From contig JAJEEU010000042.1 of the NCBI GenBank assembly GCA_022820825.1, positions 114,020 through 178,019 of the forward strand: DNA of 64,000 nt. Reading direction: 5' to 3'. Shown here piece after piece: positions 1 to 8,860 of the stretch (the first letter of the stretch is position 1; every line of letters starts with the position of its first letter). The notes beneath the pieces were generated by a model, which did no database searches, had not been told where the DNA came from, and was given only the letters and a program-made list of their open reading frames with translations. Source of the DNA: Vicinamibacteria bacterium (GTDB taxonomy: Bacteria; Acidobacteriota; Vicinamibacteria; Vicinamibacterales; UBA8438). The position numbers were made by a program, and so were the translations under genes.

Positions 1-39
1 GCGCGGGTCCCGAATGGCGGAGCAGGAGGAGCTCTCGAG

Positions 40-1185
40 ATGAGCGACGATCGTGCGTCCAACGGATTGCGCCTGGTGCGGCTCGCGCCGTTGGCGCTGC
101 TGCTCCTCGCGGCCTGCGGCGGCGGGCCTGCAGCCGCTCCCGAGCCGGCAGCGCCGCCGCCAGAGGAGGGCCTGACGAGTGATTTCGTATCGCGGCCGCT
201 GCCGAATCCGACATCGGAGGTCATCATCGACTGGGCGCCGCTGCCCGGCCGCGAGTGGGGTACGACGGCCGGCATCGACATCGACCCGCACGACGGGCAC
301 ATCTGGGCCTACGACCGCTGCGGCGGAGGATTGGCCACCCCGTGCGAGGACAATCCCGATTTCGACGCCGTGTTCAAGATCGATCGCCATACCGGCGAGA
401 TCTTGACGAGCTTCGGCGCCGGGTTGTTCGTCAACCCGCACGGTTTCCACGTGGACGACGACGGCAACGTGTGGGTCACGGACTTCGTCGCGAACGAGGC
501 CGGCACCAAGGGGCACCAGGTGTTCAAGTTCAGCCCCGACGGCGAGGTGCTGATGCGTCTGGGCGAAGCGGGCGTGGCGGGCACCGGTCCCGGCCAGTTC
601 AACCAGCCGATCGACGTGATCACCGCGCCGAACGGCGACATCTTCGTCGCCGACGGACACAACGGCGGGTCTCCCGATCCGGAGCCGGGATCGACCGGGC
701 GCATCCTCAAGTTCGACAGGGAAGGCAACTTCATCAAGGAGTGGGGCGAGCTCGGCTTTCGGCCCGGACAGTTCCGGACGCCGCACGCGCTGGAGTTCGA
801 CTCGCAGGGCCGGTTGTTCGTCGCCGACCGCACGAACCACCGCATCCAGATCTTCGACCAGGACGGCAACCTGCTCGACATCTACCACCAGTTCGGCCGC
901 ATCAGCGGCCTGTTCATCACCGGCGACGATACGCTGTACGCCATCGATTCCGAGTCGCAGGAGACCCGGCATCCCGGCTGGCTGAACGGGATCCGGATCG
1001 GGCCGGCGAGTGAAGATCGGGTGACGGCCTTCATCCCGCCGCACGCCCACGAGTCGCGGCCACTCAACGGCGTGGCGGGCGAGGGGGTCGCGGTGGACGC
1101 CGACGGCAACGTCTACGCGGCCGAGGGGCCGAACACGCGCGACGCGGCCAACGGCATCACGAAGTACGTCGCGGCGGGGAACTAG
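40..1185 (+). CDS. NHL-repeat beta-propeller lipoprotein (copy A)
   Basis: Predicted secreted lipoprotein of 381 aa. The N-terminus has a basic stretch, a hydrophobic core and a lipobox-like LLAACGGG around residue 26, so it is probably anchored in an envelope membrane. The body is a run of NHL-type blades, each with a pattern such as 'DDDGNVWVTDF', 'PNGDIFVADGHNG' and 'SQGRLFVADRTNHRIQIF'. This is the six-bladed propeller fold shared with peptidyl-hydroxyglycine amidating lyases, but I see no basis for assigning that activity. The ATG is preceded by GGAGGAG with good spacing. The next gene is a close tandem paralogue 11 bp downstream, followed directly by a PQQ dehydrogenase, so the three probably form one transcript. 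Substrate is unknown; the family call is firm and the function open. Confidence 0.85.
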   Translation: MSDDRASNGLRLVRLAPLALLLLAACGGGPAAAPEPAAPPPEEGLTSDFVSRPLPNPTSEVIIDWAPLPGREWGTTAGIDIDPHDGHIWAYDRCGGGLATPCEDNPDFDAVFKIDRHTGEILTSFGAGLFVNPHGFHVDDDGNVWVTDFVANEAGTKGHQVFKFSPDGEVLMRLGEAGVAGTGPGQFNQPIDVITAPNGDIFVADGHNGGSPDPEPGSTGRILKFDREGNFIKEWGELGFRPGQFRTPHALEFDSQGRLFVADRTNHRIQIFDQDGNLLDIYHQFGRISGLFITGDDTLYAIDSESQETRHPGWLNGIRIGPASEDRVTAFIPPHAHESRPLNGVAGEGVAVDADGNVYAAEGPNTRDAANGITKYVAAGN

Positions 1186-1196
1186 GAGAGGTTGAT

Positions 1197-2354
1197 ATGA
1201 ACGACGACAAGAGGTGGGCCTGGCGCGGCCGCGCATGTGTTGCGGCGGCGGCGCTTGTATTCCTCGCCGCATGCGGCGGCGGGCAGTCGGGTCTTCCCGT
1301 TACGGAACCGGCGCCCGCAGCCGATGCGGGGCTGACGAGCGACTTCGTGGTGCGGCCCCTGCCGAACCCGACGTCGGAGGTGATCCTGAATTGGGCGAAG
1401 ATCCCCGCCGGCCGCGAGTGGGGCACGACGGCCGGCATCGACATCGACCCGCACGACGGGCACATCTGGGCCTACGACCGCTGCGGCGGCGGCCTGCGCC
1501 AGGCCTGCGAGAATGCCCCGGACCTCGATCCCGTCTTCAAGTTCGATCGCCATACGGGCGAGATGTTGACGAGCTTCGGCGCCGGTCTGTTCGTCACGCC
1601 GCACGGCTTGCACGTGGACGCGGACGGCAACGTGTGGGTAACCGACTGGGAAGGCAACGAGGCGGGCACCAAGGGGCATCAGGTGATCAAGTTCAGCCCC
1701 GAGGGCGAGGAGCTGATGCGCCTGGGCGAAGCGGGGGTGGCGGGCAGCGGCCCCGGCCAGCTCAACCAGCCGTGCGATGTGATCACGGCGCCCAACGGCG
1801 ACATCTTCGTCTCGGACGGCCACAGCGGACAGAATGCGGACCCGCCGGAGGGTGCGACCGGGCGGATCCTGAAGTTCGACAAGGACGGCAACTTCATCAA
1901 GGAGTGGGGCGAGATCGGCTTTCGGCCCGGCCAGTTCCGGACGCCCCACGGGCTCGCCTTCGACTCGCAGGGCCGGTTGTTCGTCGCCGACCGCGGCAAC
2001 CACCGCATCCAGATTTTCGACCAGGACGGGAACCTGCTCGACATCTACCACCAGCACGGCCGCGTCAGCGGCCTGTTCATCACCGGCGACGACGTGCTCT
2101 ACTCCATCGACTCCGAATCCGAGGAGAATCGGCATCCGGGCTGGATGAACGGCGTACGCATCGGCCCGGCCGGCGAGGATCGGCTGACGCACTTCATTCC
2201 GCCTCACGCCCACCATACGCGTCCCCTGAACGGTGCGGCGGGGGAGGGCGTCGTCGTCGACGCCGACGGCAACGTGTACGCGGCGGAGGGGCCGAACTCC
2301 CGCGACGCGGCGCAGGGCGGCGTCACGAAGTACGTCGCGGCAGGGGGCTTCTAG
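1197..2354 (+). CDS. NHL-repeat beta-propeller lipoprotein (copy B)
   Basis: Tandem paralogue of the preceding gene, 385 aa, with long identical stretches such as 'REWGTTAGIDIDPHDGHIW' and 'FRPGQFRTPH'. It has its own lipoprotein signal (FLAACGGG near residue 25) and the same NHL blades, including 'SQGRLFVADRGNHRIQIF'. The two copies differ most in the signal peptide and in the linker just after it, which fits an old tandem duplication followed by divergence. Spacing to the upstream copy is 11 bp, and the stop codon TAG directly abuts the ATG assigned to the following quinoprotein gene. A periplasmic or surface scaffold or a lyase-like role is possible; no catalytic assignment can be made from sequence alone. 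Confidence 0.85.
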   Translation: MNDDKRWAWRGRACVAAAALVFLAACGGGQSGLPVTEPAPAADAGLTSDFVVRPLPNPTSEVILNWAKIPAGREWGTTAGIDIDPHDGHIWAYDRCGGGLRQACENAPDLDPVFKFDRHTGEMLTSFGAGLFVTPHGLHVDADGNVWVTDWEGNEAGTKGHQVIKFSPEGEELMRLGEAGVAGSGPGQLNQPCDVITAPNGDIFVSDGHSGQNADPPEGATGRILKFDKDGNFIKEWGEIGFRPGQFRTPHGLAFDSQGRLFVADRGNHRIQIFDQDGNLLDIYHQHGRVSGLFITGDDVLYSIDSESEENRHPGWMNGVRIGPAGEDRLTHFIPPHAHHTRPLNGAAGEGVVVDADGNVYAAEGPNSRDAAQGGVTKYVAAGGF

Positions 2355-4088
2355 ATGGGGCTGCGCCCCAAAACCCCGGCCAGCGCTAGCGGGGACCCCG
2401 TTGCCCCGCGCCGCGCTGGCCGAGCCGCGCCGTGCGCGGCTTGGGTGTTCCCAATCGTGCTGAGCCTGTCGGCGGCGCCGGCGGCGGCGCAGACCACCGC
2501 GGAGCTCGTCGGCGACCCGCGGACGCCGGACGATGTCCTCCTGCACAGCATGGGCTACGACCGCAAGAGCTACAGCCCGCTGGCGCAGATCGATCGCTCT
2601 AACATCCACCGGCTGGTGCCCATCTGGAGCGCCAGCGTGATGAACGAGTTCGGCGAGCTGGCCGCGCCGGTCGTCTACGAAGGCGTCATGTACGTCATCA
2701 ACGGGCGGTGGACGTTCGCCATCGACGTCGACACCGGGCGCCAGATCTGGCGCACGCCGGTCGTCCTCGAAGAGGGGACGCGCCGCAATCCGTACAACCG
2801 GGGCGCGCCGGTCATCCATGACGGCAGGCTGTTTCGCATCACGCTCGACAACCACGTGCTGGCGCTCGACATGGAGACCGGCGAAGAGCTGTGGAAACAG
2901 AAGTTCGCGGAATCGAGCGAGGGATACTACGCGACGGGCGCGCCGGTGCTGGCGGGCGGCGTGCTGGTCTCCGGGATGTCGGGCGGCGAGTCCACGACGC
3001 GGGGCTTCCTCGACGGCTGGGATCCGGAGTCGGGCGAACATCTGTGGCGCCGCCACACCATTCCCGCGCCTGGAGAGCCCGGTTCGGAGACCTGGCCAAC
3101 GGACAGCGACGCCTGGCAGTTCGGCGGCGCGCCGACGTGGCGGTCCGGCTCGTACGACCCGGAGCTGGACCTCGTCTACTGGGGCACCGGGAATGCCTCA
3201 CCCTGGAACCCCCAGCCACGCGGAGGGCTGGACAGCCTGTATGCGTCCAGCGTCATCGCCGTGCGGCCCCGCACCGGCGAGATCGTCTGTCACTACCAGT
3301 ACACGCCCAACGACGCCTACGACGTGGACGGCACGGACGAGCACGTACTGGCCGACATCGAGATTGACGGCCGGCCGCGGCAGGTGCTGTTCCAGGCCAA
3401 CAAGAACGGCTTTCTCTACGTGCTCGATCGCACCGATTGCAGTCTGATCGCCGCCCATCCCTACGTGAAGGTCAACTGGGCCACGCACGTCGACCTGGAA
3501 ACCGGCCGGCCCGTGCTGACCGACCTCTACGAGCAGATCGTGGCCGGCGAGCGGGTCGCCATCTGGCCGTCGCGCGGCTCGAACGCCGTGCCGATCGCGT
3601 TCAATCCGGATACCGGCCTCGTGTACACCAGCACCTGGCACGTGCCGCGCATCGTGCAGATCGAGCCGCCGCAGGAGCGGGTCATCGGCGGGCGGGCCAT
3701 CGGCATGTCCAGCCGGTTCCCGGACGTGGAGCCGGGCGAGCTGCTCGGCCACCTGCTGGCGATCGATCCGCTGACCGGCGAGAAGCAGTGGGAGATTCCG
3801 ACGACCGATTTCCCGAATTCGGCCGGCATGCTGGCGACGGGCGGCGGCCTGCTGTTCACGGGCAATCTGACCGGCGAGTTCATCGCGCTCGACGAGGCGA
3901 CCGGCGAGACGCTGTGGCAGTTCAAGACCGGCTCCAGCATCAATTCGACGGCGATTACCTACACCCGCAACGGGCGCCAGTTCGTGAGCGTGGCCTCCGG
4001 ACTCGGCGGCAGCCTCGCCAACCGCTACGCGCGCGGCATGATCCCGACCGGCGGTTCGGTGTGGACCTTCGCGCTCATGCCCGACTGA
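2355..4088 (+). CDS. PQQ-dependent dehydrogenase (quinoprotein)
   Basis: Secreted quinoprotein of about 577 aa. Members of this family oxidise alcohols or sugars in the periplasm using pyrroloquinoline quinone. The sequence shows a signal peptide ending at 'APAAAQ', followed by propeller blades with the tryptophan-docking pattern, for example 'ALDMETGEELW', 'AIDPLTGEKQWEIP' and 'ALDEATGETLWQF'. There is no CxxCH, so no heme c domain is fused. The start is uncertain: the ATG at 2355 touches the previous stop and lies inside a GC-rich palindrome, and its first 30 residues look like translated intergenic sequence, so a downstream start is likely. It follows two NHL lipoproteins, an association repeated at 30.7-33.7 kb. 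Substrate unknown. Confidence 0.85.
   Translation: MGLRPKTPASASGDPVAPRRAGRAAPCAAWVFPIVLSLSAAPAAAQTTAELVGDPRTPDDVLLHSMGYDRKSYSPLAQIDRSNIHRLVPIWSASVMNEFGELAAPVVYEGVMYVINGRWTFAIDVDTGRQIWRTPVVLEEGTRRNPYNRGAPVIHDGRLFRITLDNHVLALDMETGEELWKQKFAESSEGYYATGAPVLAGGVLVSGMSGGESTTRGFLDGWDPESGEHLWRRHTIPAPGEPGSETWPTDSDAWQFGGAPTWRSGSYDPELDLVYWGTGNASPWNPQPRGGLDSLYASSVIAVRPRTGEIVCHYQYTPNDAYDVDGTDEHVLADIEIDGRPRQVLFQANKNGFLYVLDRTDCSLIAAHPYVKVNWATHVDLETGRPVLTDLYEQIVAGERVAIWPSRGSNAVPIAFNPDTGLVYTSTWHVPRIVQIEPPQERVIGGRAIGMSSRFPDVEPGELLGHLLAIDPLTGEKQWEIPTTDFPNSAGMLATGGGLLFTGNLTGEFIALDEATGETLWQFKTGSSINSTAITYTRNGRQFVSVASGLGGSLANRYARGMIPTGGSVWTFALMPD
2356..2370. repeat. 15-bp GC palindrome, copy 1
   Basis: TGGGGCTGCGCCCCA, able to form a 5-bp stem with a 5-nt loop. 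The exact sequence recurs on the opposite strand at 63011-63025, there also at a gene boundary. It covers the nominal start of the quinoprotein gene. It is probably a small dispersed intergenic palindrome rather than coding sequence. Confidence 0.45.
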
Positions 4089-4156
4089 CCACGTCGATCG
4101 CCCGGTTCCGTGGCCGCGCGGAAGCGGATCATCCTTCCCCGCTGCGCGGCGAGTGC

Positions 4157-5101
4157 TCAGTCCGTGGCGGCGCGGTGGCGGGCGTGCACGCGGCCGGCCA
4201 TGCCGGCGACGAGCTCGACGAGCGCGGGTGGCTCGACGGCGCGCGCCAGGCCGCCGAAGCCCAGGATCCAGCGGGCGATCTCTTCCAGGTGCGAGAGCTG
4301 AACGGTGTATCGCAGCGATCCGTCGGGCCGGCGTTCAACGTGCTCTTCCGGGTGGTGGGTGGCCTGCTCCAGCAGCGGCGCCACGGCCTGGTCGAAATGA
4401 ATCACGATGTGGTGCATCTCTCTGCCGCGGTACACCGCCCAGGTGTGCTGCAGGAATTCGTCGACATTGAATGGCGGCCGGACGAAGCGCGCTTCGAGCA
4501 GCTTCACCTCGGCGATCCGGTCGAGACGGAACGTCCGCGGCTCGTCGTGCACGTGGCAGCGCCCGGCCATGTACCAGGTGCCCTCGCGATGGAACACTGC
4601 GTACGGGTCGACGCCGCGCCAGGTGCGCCGGCCGCCGGCCAGTGAGCGGTACAGGATCGACACTGGCGTACCGTTCTTCGCCGCCCGCCGCAACGTCGAC
4701 GCAAGGCCGCTGGCGACACGCCCGGAGCGCTCCGGTCCTGCGAGAGTAAGCGCGCCCGACGTGTCCTCCGTACGGGCTGTGGCGGCGTCCAGCTTTACTT
4801 CGACCATCTCGAGATCGCGCGCGAGATCCGGCGTCTGCCGGATCGCCGGATTGGCCAGCACCAGCTTCAGTGCCGCATGCTCCTCGGCCGTCAGCGCGAG
4901 CGGACGAATCGTGGCGCTGTTGAGCAGCCGGTAGCCGTGCTCGTCGCGCGTAACCGGGATGTTGCGCCGCGAGAGGTCCGCTATGTCGCGGTAGACGGTC
5001 CGGCGGGAAACGCCGAAGTGGTCGGCCAGCTCGTCCATGGGCCGCGACCGGCGGCCGGCAAGCAGTTGCGCGAGTTGGAAGAGACGGGCAGGTTTGTCCA
5101 C
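4157..5101 (-). CDS. WYL-domain transcriptional regulator (HTH_11 plus WYL)
   Basis: Cytoplasmic ligand-responsive regulator of the YafY/WYL family, 314 aa from the chosen GTG at 5101. Order: an N-terminal winged helix ('LFQLAQLLAGRRSRPMDEL' then 'FGVSRRTVYRDIADLSRR', roughly residues 6-45), a linker, the WYL-type sensor ('WRGVDPYAVFHREGTWYMAG', where WYL modules have PYgl....WYLvg), and a WCX-like C-terminus ending near 'ARWILGFGGLARAVEPPALV'. The reading frame stays open upstream as far as 5443, overlapping the divergent gene. I prefer the GTG because it starts right at the HTH, gives normal family length and places a perfect inverted repeat 25 bp upstream. It is divergent from the pantothenate operon; the regulated target is unknown. 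Confidence 0.85.
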   Translation of the reverse strand: MDKPARLFQLAQLLAGRRSRPMDELADHFGVSRRTVYRDIADLSRRNIPVTRDEHGYRLLNSATIRPLALTAEEHAALKLVLANPAIRQTPDLARDLEMVEVKLDAATARTEDTSGALTLAGPERSGRVASGLASTLRRAAKNGTPVSILYRSLAGGRRTWRGVDPYAVFHREGTWYMAGRCHVHDEPRTFRLDRIAEVKLLEARFVRPPFNVDEFLQHTWAVYRGREMHHIVIHFDQAVAPLLEQATHHPEEHVERRPDGSLRYTVQLSHLEEIARWILGFGGLARAVEPPALVELVAGMAGRVHARHRAATD

Positions 5102-5126
5102 GATCCGGCTATCATGGCCGACGCTA

Positions 5127-5143
5127 CTGTCAGATCCTGACAG
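5127..5143. promoter_or_regulatory. Inverted repeat CTGTCAG-ATC-CTGACAG, candidate operator
   Basis: Perfect 7-bp arms with a 3-bp spacer in the intergenic region between the WYL regulator and the divergent DUF2520-panB-panC operon. A dimeric HTH regulator commonly binds such a site next to its own gene, so autoregulation is the simplest reading. This is inference from position and symmetry only. Confidence 0.5.
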
Positions 5144-5238
5144 AAGGGTTCGATAGTATGCCAGCGCGGGCGTTCGTCCGGCTACGCCAGGCGGTGGTTC
5201 CGGGCTGTAGATTCTCGGCGTCTGCATAGGGATTCGAA

Positions 5239-6126
5239 TTGGAGCGCGCGCCCGACCCTGTCGGCATCGTGGGCGCCGGCGCCGTCGCGCAGGCGCTGGG
5301 GCGGGAACTGCACGCCGCCGGCGTTCCGGTCGCGGCTCTCGCCAGCCGTACGCCGGCCAGCGCGCGCCGCGCCGCGGCTGCCATCGCCGCCGGCGTAAAG
5401 GTGGTGCCGGTCGGCGGCATCCCGCGTATAGCCGACCGCACAATCATCGCCGTTGCAGACGCCGGCATCGGATCGGTCGCCGCGGCGCTGGCAACCGCAG
5501 GGATGCGCGGCAGCGTGCTGCACACCAGCGGCGCGAGCGGCCTGGCGCCGTGCGAGCCGCTGCGCGCCGCGGGGGTCGCGTGCGGCGTGCTGCACCCGCT
5601 GCAGACGGTGGTGTCGTCCGAGCGGGGCGACAGCCGGTTGCGCGGCGCAACGTTCGGCGTGGCCGGCGACGAGCCGGCCGCGGCGTGGGCCGCGTCCATC
5701 GTGGAGCGGCTGGGCGGGACGGTGCTGCGTCTGGCGGCGGACGAGTTGCCGGCGTATCACGCGGGAGCGGTGCTGGCCAGCAATGCGCTGACCGCCGCCG
5801 TCGACGCGGCGACGGTGCTCATGGCGCAGGCCGGCGTGCCGCGCCGCGCCGCCCTAGAGGCGATCGCGCCGCTCTGCCGCGCCAGCGTGGAGAACGCGCT
5901 GCGGATGGGACCGGCCGCGGCGCTTACCGGACCTGTCGTCCGCGGAGACGCGGGCACGGTCGCCGCGCACCTGAAGGCGATCCGGCGCGCGCCGGCCGGC
6001 GCGGCGGACTTGTACCGGGCGGCGGCGCGCCATCTGCTGGTGCTCGCGCGCGAGCGGCAGGTTTCGCCGTCGACACTGGCGTCGCTGGCGCGAATGCTCG
6101 ATAGTGGAGACGGGAGAGAGACATGA
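5239..6126 (+). CDS. Rossmann-fold plus DUF2520 dehydrogenase, pantothenate operon
   Basis: Predicted NAD(P)-dependent dehydrogenase of 295 aa. The N-terminal Rossmann domain opens with '[17 protein letters not shown]' (GxGxxxxxL pattern) and runs to about residue 130. The helical DUF2520 domain follows ('[20 protein letters not shown]', where family members have H(A/-)A...(A/S)N). The start is TTG with AGGGA about 7 nt upstream. Its stop overlaps the panB start by 4 bp (ATGA), so translation is coupled to panB and panC. The overall architecture resembles ketopantoate reductases, and proteins of this type sit in pan clusters of other bacteria. A ketopantoate reductase role (the missing PanE step) is therefore a reasonable inference, not shown by sequence. 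Confidence 0.75.
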   Translation: MERAPDPVGIVGAGAVAQALGRELHAAGVPVAALASRTPASARRAAAAIAAGVKVVPVGGIPRIADRTIIAVADAGIGSVAAALATAGMRGSVLHTSGASGLAPCEPLRAAGVACGVLHPLQTVVSSERGDSRLRGATFGVAGDEPAAAWAASIVERLGGTVLRLAADELPAYHAGAVLASNALTAAVDAATVLMAQAGVPRRAALEAIAPLCRASVENALRMGPAAALTGPVVRGDAGTVAAHLKAIRRAPAGAADLYRAAARHLLVLARERQVSPSTLASLARMLDSGDGRET

Positions 6127-6962
6127 CGGACTCCAGGCCCGTGCGCATTACCGACCTGCGGCGCAAGAAGCAGGCGGGCGAGAAGATCACGATGCTCACC
6201 GCCTATGACACCCCCACCGCGCGATTGCTGGACGGCGCCGGGCTGGATGTCCTCCTGGTAGGCGATTCCGTCGGGATGGTGATGCTGGGCCACGACAGCA
6301 CGCTGCCGGTGACGCTGGACGCGATGGTCCACCACACGGCGGCGGTCGGCCGCGGCGCAGTGCGCGCCCTGGTGGTTGCCGACATGCCGTTTCTCAGCTA
6401 CCAGGTGACGGCTGCGGAGGCCATCCGCAACGCCGGCCGCCTGCTGCAGGAGGGCGGCGCGGCGGCGGTCAAGCTGGAGGGCGGCCGTCCGGTTGCGGAC
6501 GTCGTCAAGCGGCTGGTGGATATCGGCATTCCGGTGATGGGCCACCTGGGCCTGCGGCCGCAGTCGGTGCACCAGCTCGGGGGTTACATGCGGCGCGGCA
6601 CCGAGACGCGGGAGGCTGAGGCCATCATCGAGGACGCGGCGGTGCTCGAGGCCGCAGGTGTTTTTGCGGTTGTGCTCGAGTCGATCCCGGCAGCGCTCGC
6701 CCGCACGATTACCGGGCAGTTGCGCATGCCCACCATCGGCATCGGCGCCGGCCCGGACTGCGACGGCCAGGTGCTGGTGAGCGCAGACATGCTCGGGCTG
6801 GCCGACCGCGTGCCCCCGTTCGTCAGGCGCTACGCCGACCTGCAAGGCACCATCGCGGCCGCTGCTCGCGCCTTTGCGGACGACGTGCGGTCGGGGCGTT
6901 TTCCGGAGGCGGCCGGCCGCGCCGCGCTCAAGCGTCCCGCGGCCACGCGCAACGCCTCTTGA
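6123..6962 (+). CDS. panB: 3-methyl-2-oxobutanoate hydroxymethyltransferase
   Basis: Transfers a hydroxymethyl group from methylene-tetrahydrofolate to 2-oxoisovalerate, giving ketopantoate, the first committed step of pantothenate and CoA synthesis. It is a cytoplasmic (beta/alpha)8 enzyme of 279 aa, normal for the family. Diagnostic stretches are '[17 protein letters not shown]', '[20 protein letters not shown]', 'AAVKLEGG', '[19 protein letters not shown]' and '[16 protein letters not shown]', which carry the metal- and substrate-binding residues. The ATG overlaps the stop of the DUF2520 gene, and its own stop overlaps the TTG of panC. The 2-oxoisovalerate substrate comes from the IlvBN-IlvC-IlvD pathway encoded at 16-21 kb. 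Confidence 0.97.
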   Translation: MTDSRPVRITDLRRKKQAGEKITMLTAYDTPTARLLDGAGLDVLLVGDSVGMVMLGHDSTLPVTLDAMVHHTAAVGRGAVRALVVADMPFLSYQVTAAEAIRNAGRLLQEGGAAAVKLEGGRPVADVVKRLVDIGIPVMGHLGLRPQSVHQLGGYMRRGTETREAEAIIEDAAVLEAAGVFAVVLESIPAALARTITGQLRMPTIGIGAGPDCDGQVLVSADMLGLADRVPPFVRRYADLQGTIAAAARAFADDVRSGRFPEAAGRAALKRPAATRNAS

Positions 6963-7816
6963 CTGCCGGGGTTGTCGAGACCGTGGCCGCCCTGCGCGAG
7001 CGGCTGGACCGTTCGCGCGGGGCGGGGATCTCCATCGGCCTCGTGCCCACGATGGGGGCGTTGCACGCGGGCCACACCGCGCTGATCGAACGCGCGCGGC
7101 GCGAGTGCGGTTGCGTCGTCGTCACCATCTTCGTCAATCCCCTGCAGTTCGACCGCGAAGATGACCTGCGCCGCTATCCACGCACGCTGGAGGCGGACCT
7201 GGACACCTGCCGCAGCCTGGACGTCGACGTGGTCTTCGCCCCGCGGGACGACGAGATGTACCCGTCGCCGCCCGCCTGCACGGTGCGGGTGGACCGACTG
7301 GCCGACCACCTGTGCGGCCGGCATCGGCCGGGGCACTTCGAGGGCGTGGCGACCGTCGTTCTCAAGCTGCTGCAGATCGCGCAGCCGCAGCGGGCGTACT
7401 TCGGCGAGAAGGACGCGCAGCAGACGGCAATCATCCGGCGCGTGGTACGCGACTTCAACGTGCCGGTCGACATTGTCGAGGTGCCGATCGTGCGCGAGCC
7501 GGACGGGCTGGCGATCAGCTCCCGCAACGTGCATCTCAGCCGCGGGGAGCGCAGGGTGGCGGTGTCGCTGTACCGCGTCCTGTGCGAGGTGCAGCGGCAC
7601 ATCGCGGCCGGCCGGACCGATGCCGCAGAGGTGCGCCGGCAGGCGGCCGCCTGCCTGCCCGCCGACGACGGGCTGCGGCTCGAGTACCTGGAGCTCGTCG
7701 ACCCCGGGAACATGCAGCCGGTCGAGCGCATCACCGGTCCGGTGCGGGTCGCCGGCGCCCTGTGGGTCGGCGCCACGCGGCTCATCGACAATCTGCTGTG
7801 CAAGCCGCCCGGCTGA
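6959..7816 (+). CDS. panC: Pantoate--beta-alanine ligase (pantothenate synthetase)
   Basis: Condenses pantoate and beta-alanine with ATP to give pantothenate; cytoplasmic, 285 aa, normal length. The nucleotidyltransferase signature appears as '[15 protein letters not shown]' (HxGH), then '[10 protein letters not shown]', '[15 protein letters not shown]' and 'ISSRNVHLS', covering the ATP and pantoate sites. The start is TTG at 6959 inside the panB stop (TTGA overlap), consistent with translational coupling. No panD lies nearby, so beta-alanine must come from elsewhere in the genome. Confidence 0.97.
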   Translation: MTAGVVETVAALRERLDRSRGAGISIGLVPTMGALHAGHTALIERARRECGCVVVTIFVNPLQFDREDDLRRYPRTLEADLDTCRSLDVDVVFAPRDDEMYPSPPACTVRVDRLADHLCGRHRPGHFEGVATVVLKLLQIAQPQRAYFGEKDAQQTAIIRRVVRDFNVPVDIVEVPIVREPDGLAISSRNVHLSRGERRVAVSLYRVLCEVQRHIAAGRTDAAEVRRQAAACLPADDGLRLEYLELVDPGNMQPVERITGPVRVAGALWVGATRLIDNLLCKPPG

Positions 7817-7828
7817 CGAGGCAGGAAT

Positions 7829-7856
7829 GCAACTTTTTGCCCCCGGGCGGGTCTCT
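7829..7856 (+). promoter_or_regulatory. Candidate ECF-type promoter (autoregulatory)
   Basis: GCAACT at 7829-7834 and GTCTCT at 7851-7856 are separated by 16 nt. An AAC core in the -35 box, a GTC core in the -10 box and 15-17 nt spacing are the usual shape of promoters read by extracytoplasmic-function sigma factors. It lies about 30 bp upstream of an ECF sigma gene, so autoregulation is likely. Inference from pattern only. Confidence 0.45.
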
Positions 7857-7887
7857 ACCGTAATGACCCCGCCGCCACCGCAGCGCG

Positions 7888-8424
7888 ATGACCGACGCCA
7901 GCGCGTTTGAGGCGTTTGTACGGAGGTACCAGGACATGGTGTTCGGACTCGCCGTTCGGATGCTCGGCGACGCGAGCGAGGCGGAGGACGTGTCCCAGAC
8001 CGTGTTTCTCAAGGCTTTCGAGCGCTTCGACGCGCTTTCCGGCAGCGACACCGCGCCGGGATGGCTGCGCACCGTGACCACGAACCTGTGTCTCAACCAC
8101 CTGAGCCGGTACCGTGCCCGCTGGCGGCTGTTCAGCCAGCGGCGGCCGGGCCGGGAGGACGCGCGGCAACCGGACGAGGAGCGCATCGCGGCGCCGGCGT
8201 CACAGGACCTCGACCTGCAGCGGTCGGAGGAGCAGGTCCGCCTCGAGCACGGCCTGCGCCGGCTGCCGGCGCACCAGCGCGCGCCGCTCGTGCTGTTCCA
8301 CTTCGAGGAGCGCAGCTACCAGGAGATTGCCGCGCTGCTCGGCGTTTCGCTGGCAAAGGTCAAGACCGACATGCACCGCGGCCGCGAGGCGCTCAAGCGG
8401 CTGGTGGTGACCGGCAATGCATAA
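7888..8424 (+). CDS. ECF-family RNA polymerase sigma factor
   Basis: Alternative sigma-70 factor of 178 aa. Region 2 is at residues about 3-75 ('FEAFVRRYQDMVFGLAVRML', 'EAEDVSQTVFLKAFERF', 'TAPGWLRTVTTNLCLNHL'). Region 4 is at about 120-172 ('LEHGLRRLPAHQRAPLVLFH', 'ERSYQEIAALLGVSLAKVKT', 'HRGREALKRLV'). A charged linker of about 45 aa lies between them. There is no clear SD before the ATG. The next gene overlaps it by 8 bp and encodes a small membrane protein in the position of an anti-sigma factor. A candidate ECF promoter just upstream suggests autoregulation. Confidence 0.92.
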   Translation: MTDASAFEAFVRRYQDMVFGLAVRMLGDASEAEDVSQTVFLKAFERFDALSGSDTAPGWLRTVTTNLCLNHLSRYRARWRLFSQRRPGREDARQPDEERIAAPASQDLDLQRSEEQVRLEHGLRRLPAHQRAPLVLFHFEERSYQEIAALLGVSLAKVKTDMHRGREALKRLVVTGNA

Positions 8425-8860
8425 CGAGGATCTGGAATCGCTCGTTGATCGAAAACTCCGGGGGCTGCCGCCGCCGCGCGCGCCCGAGTCGCTGCTGCCG
8501 CGCGTGCTCGCGGCCGCCCGGCGACCGGCGCGGACGCGCTGGTATCGGTGTCCGTGGGTCGAGTGGCCGCTCGCATGCCAGGCCGCATCGGTCGCGCTGC
8601 TGGCGGGGCTGGCGCCGCTGGCGCCGTTCGCGCTCGAGTGGGTCGGATCGGGCGTGGTGGCGCGCGCGGCGGGGGACGCCGCCGCCGGCGTGGCCGTGGT
8701 CACCGATGACGTCACCACGCTTTCGCGCGTGCTGTGGCGCGTGTTTCTGGAGCCGACGATCGGATATCTGGGCACGTTCGTCGCCGTCATGTGCGTGGCC
8801 GGCGCCGCGTTCTGCGCGGCGCTCACCCGCGTGCTGTGGGAAGGGAGCGTCAGTCGATGA
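8417..8860 (+). CDS. Small membrane protein, putative anti-sigma factor
   Basis: Protein of 147 aa whose ATG overlaps the sigma factor stop by 8 bp. The N-terminal 55 residues are charged and likely cytoplasmic ('LESLVDRKLRGLPPPRAPES', rich in Arg and Pro). Two hydrophobic segments follow, at about 57-77 and 116-138. The position, the coupled translation and a soluble N-terminus before membrane helices are typical of ECF-cognate anti-sigma factors, but there is no recognisable zinc-binding anti-sigma motif (HxxxCxxC). The role is inferred from context. Its stop overlaps the next ATG (ATGA). Confidence 0.6.
   Translation: MHNEDLESLVDRKLRGLPPPRAPESLLPRVLAAARRPARTRWYRCPWVEWPLACQAASVALLAGLAPLAPFALEWVGSGVVARAAGDAAAGVAVVTDDVTTLSRVLWRVFLEPTIGYLGTFVAVMCVAGAAFCAALTRVLWEGSVSR

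Noticed and set aside
1182..3056. Long minus-strand open frame of 624 codons
   Set aside because: Antisense to two NHL genes and the quinoprotein; low-complexity Arg/Ala/Val/Asp composition typical of a shadow frame in GC-rich DNA.
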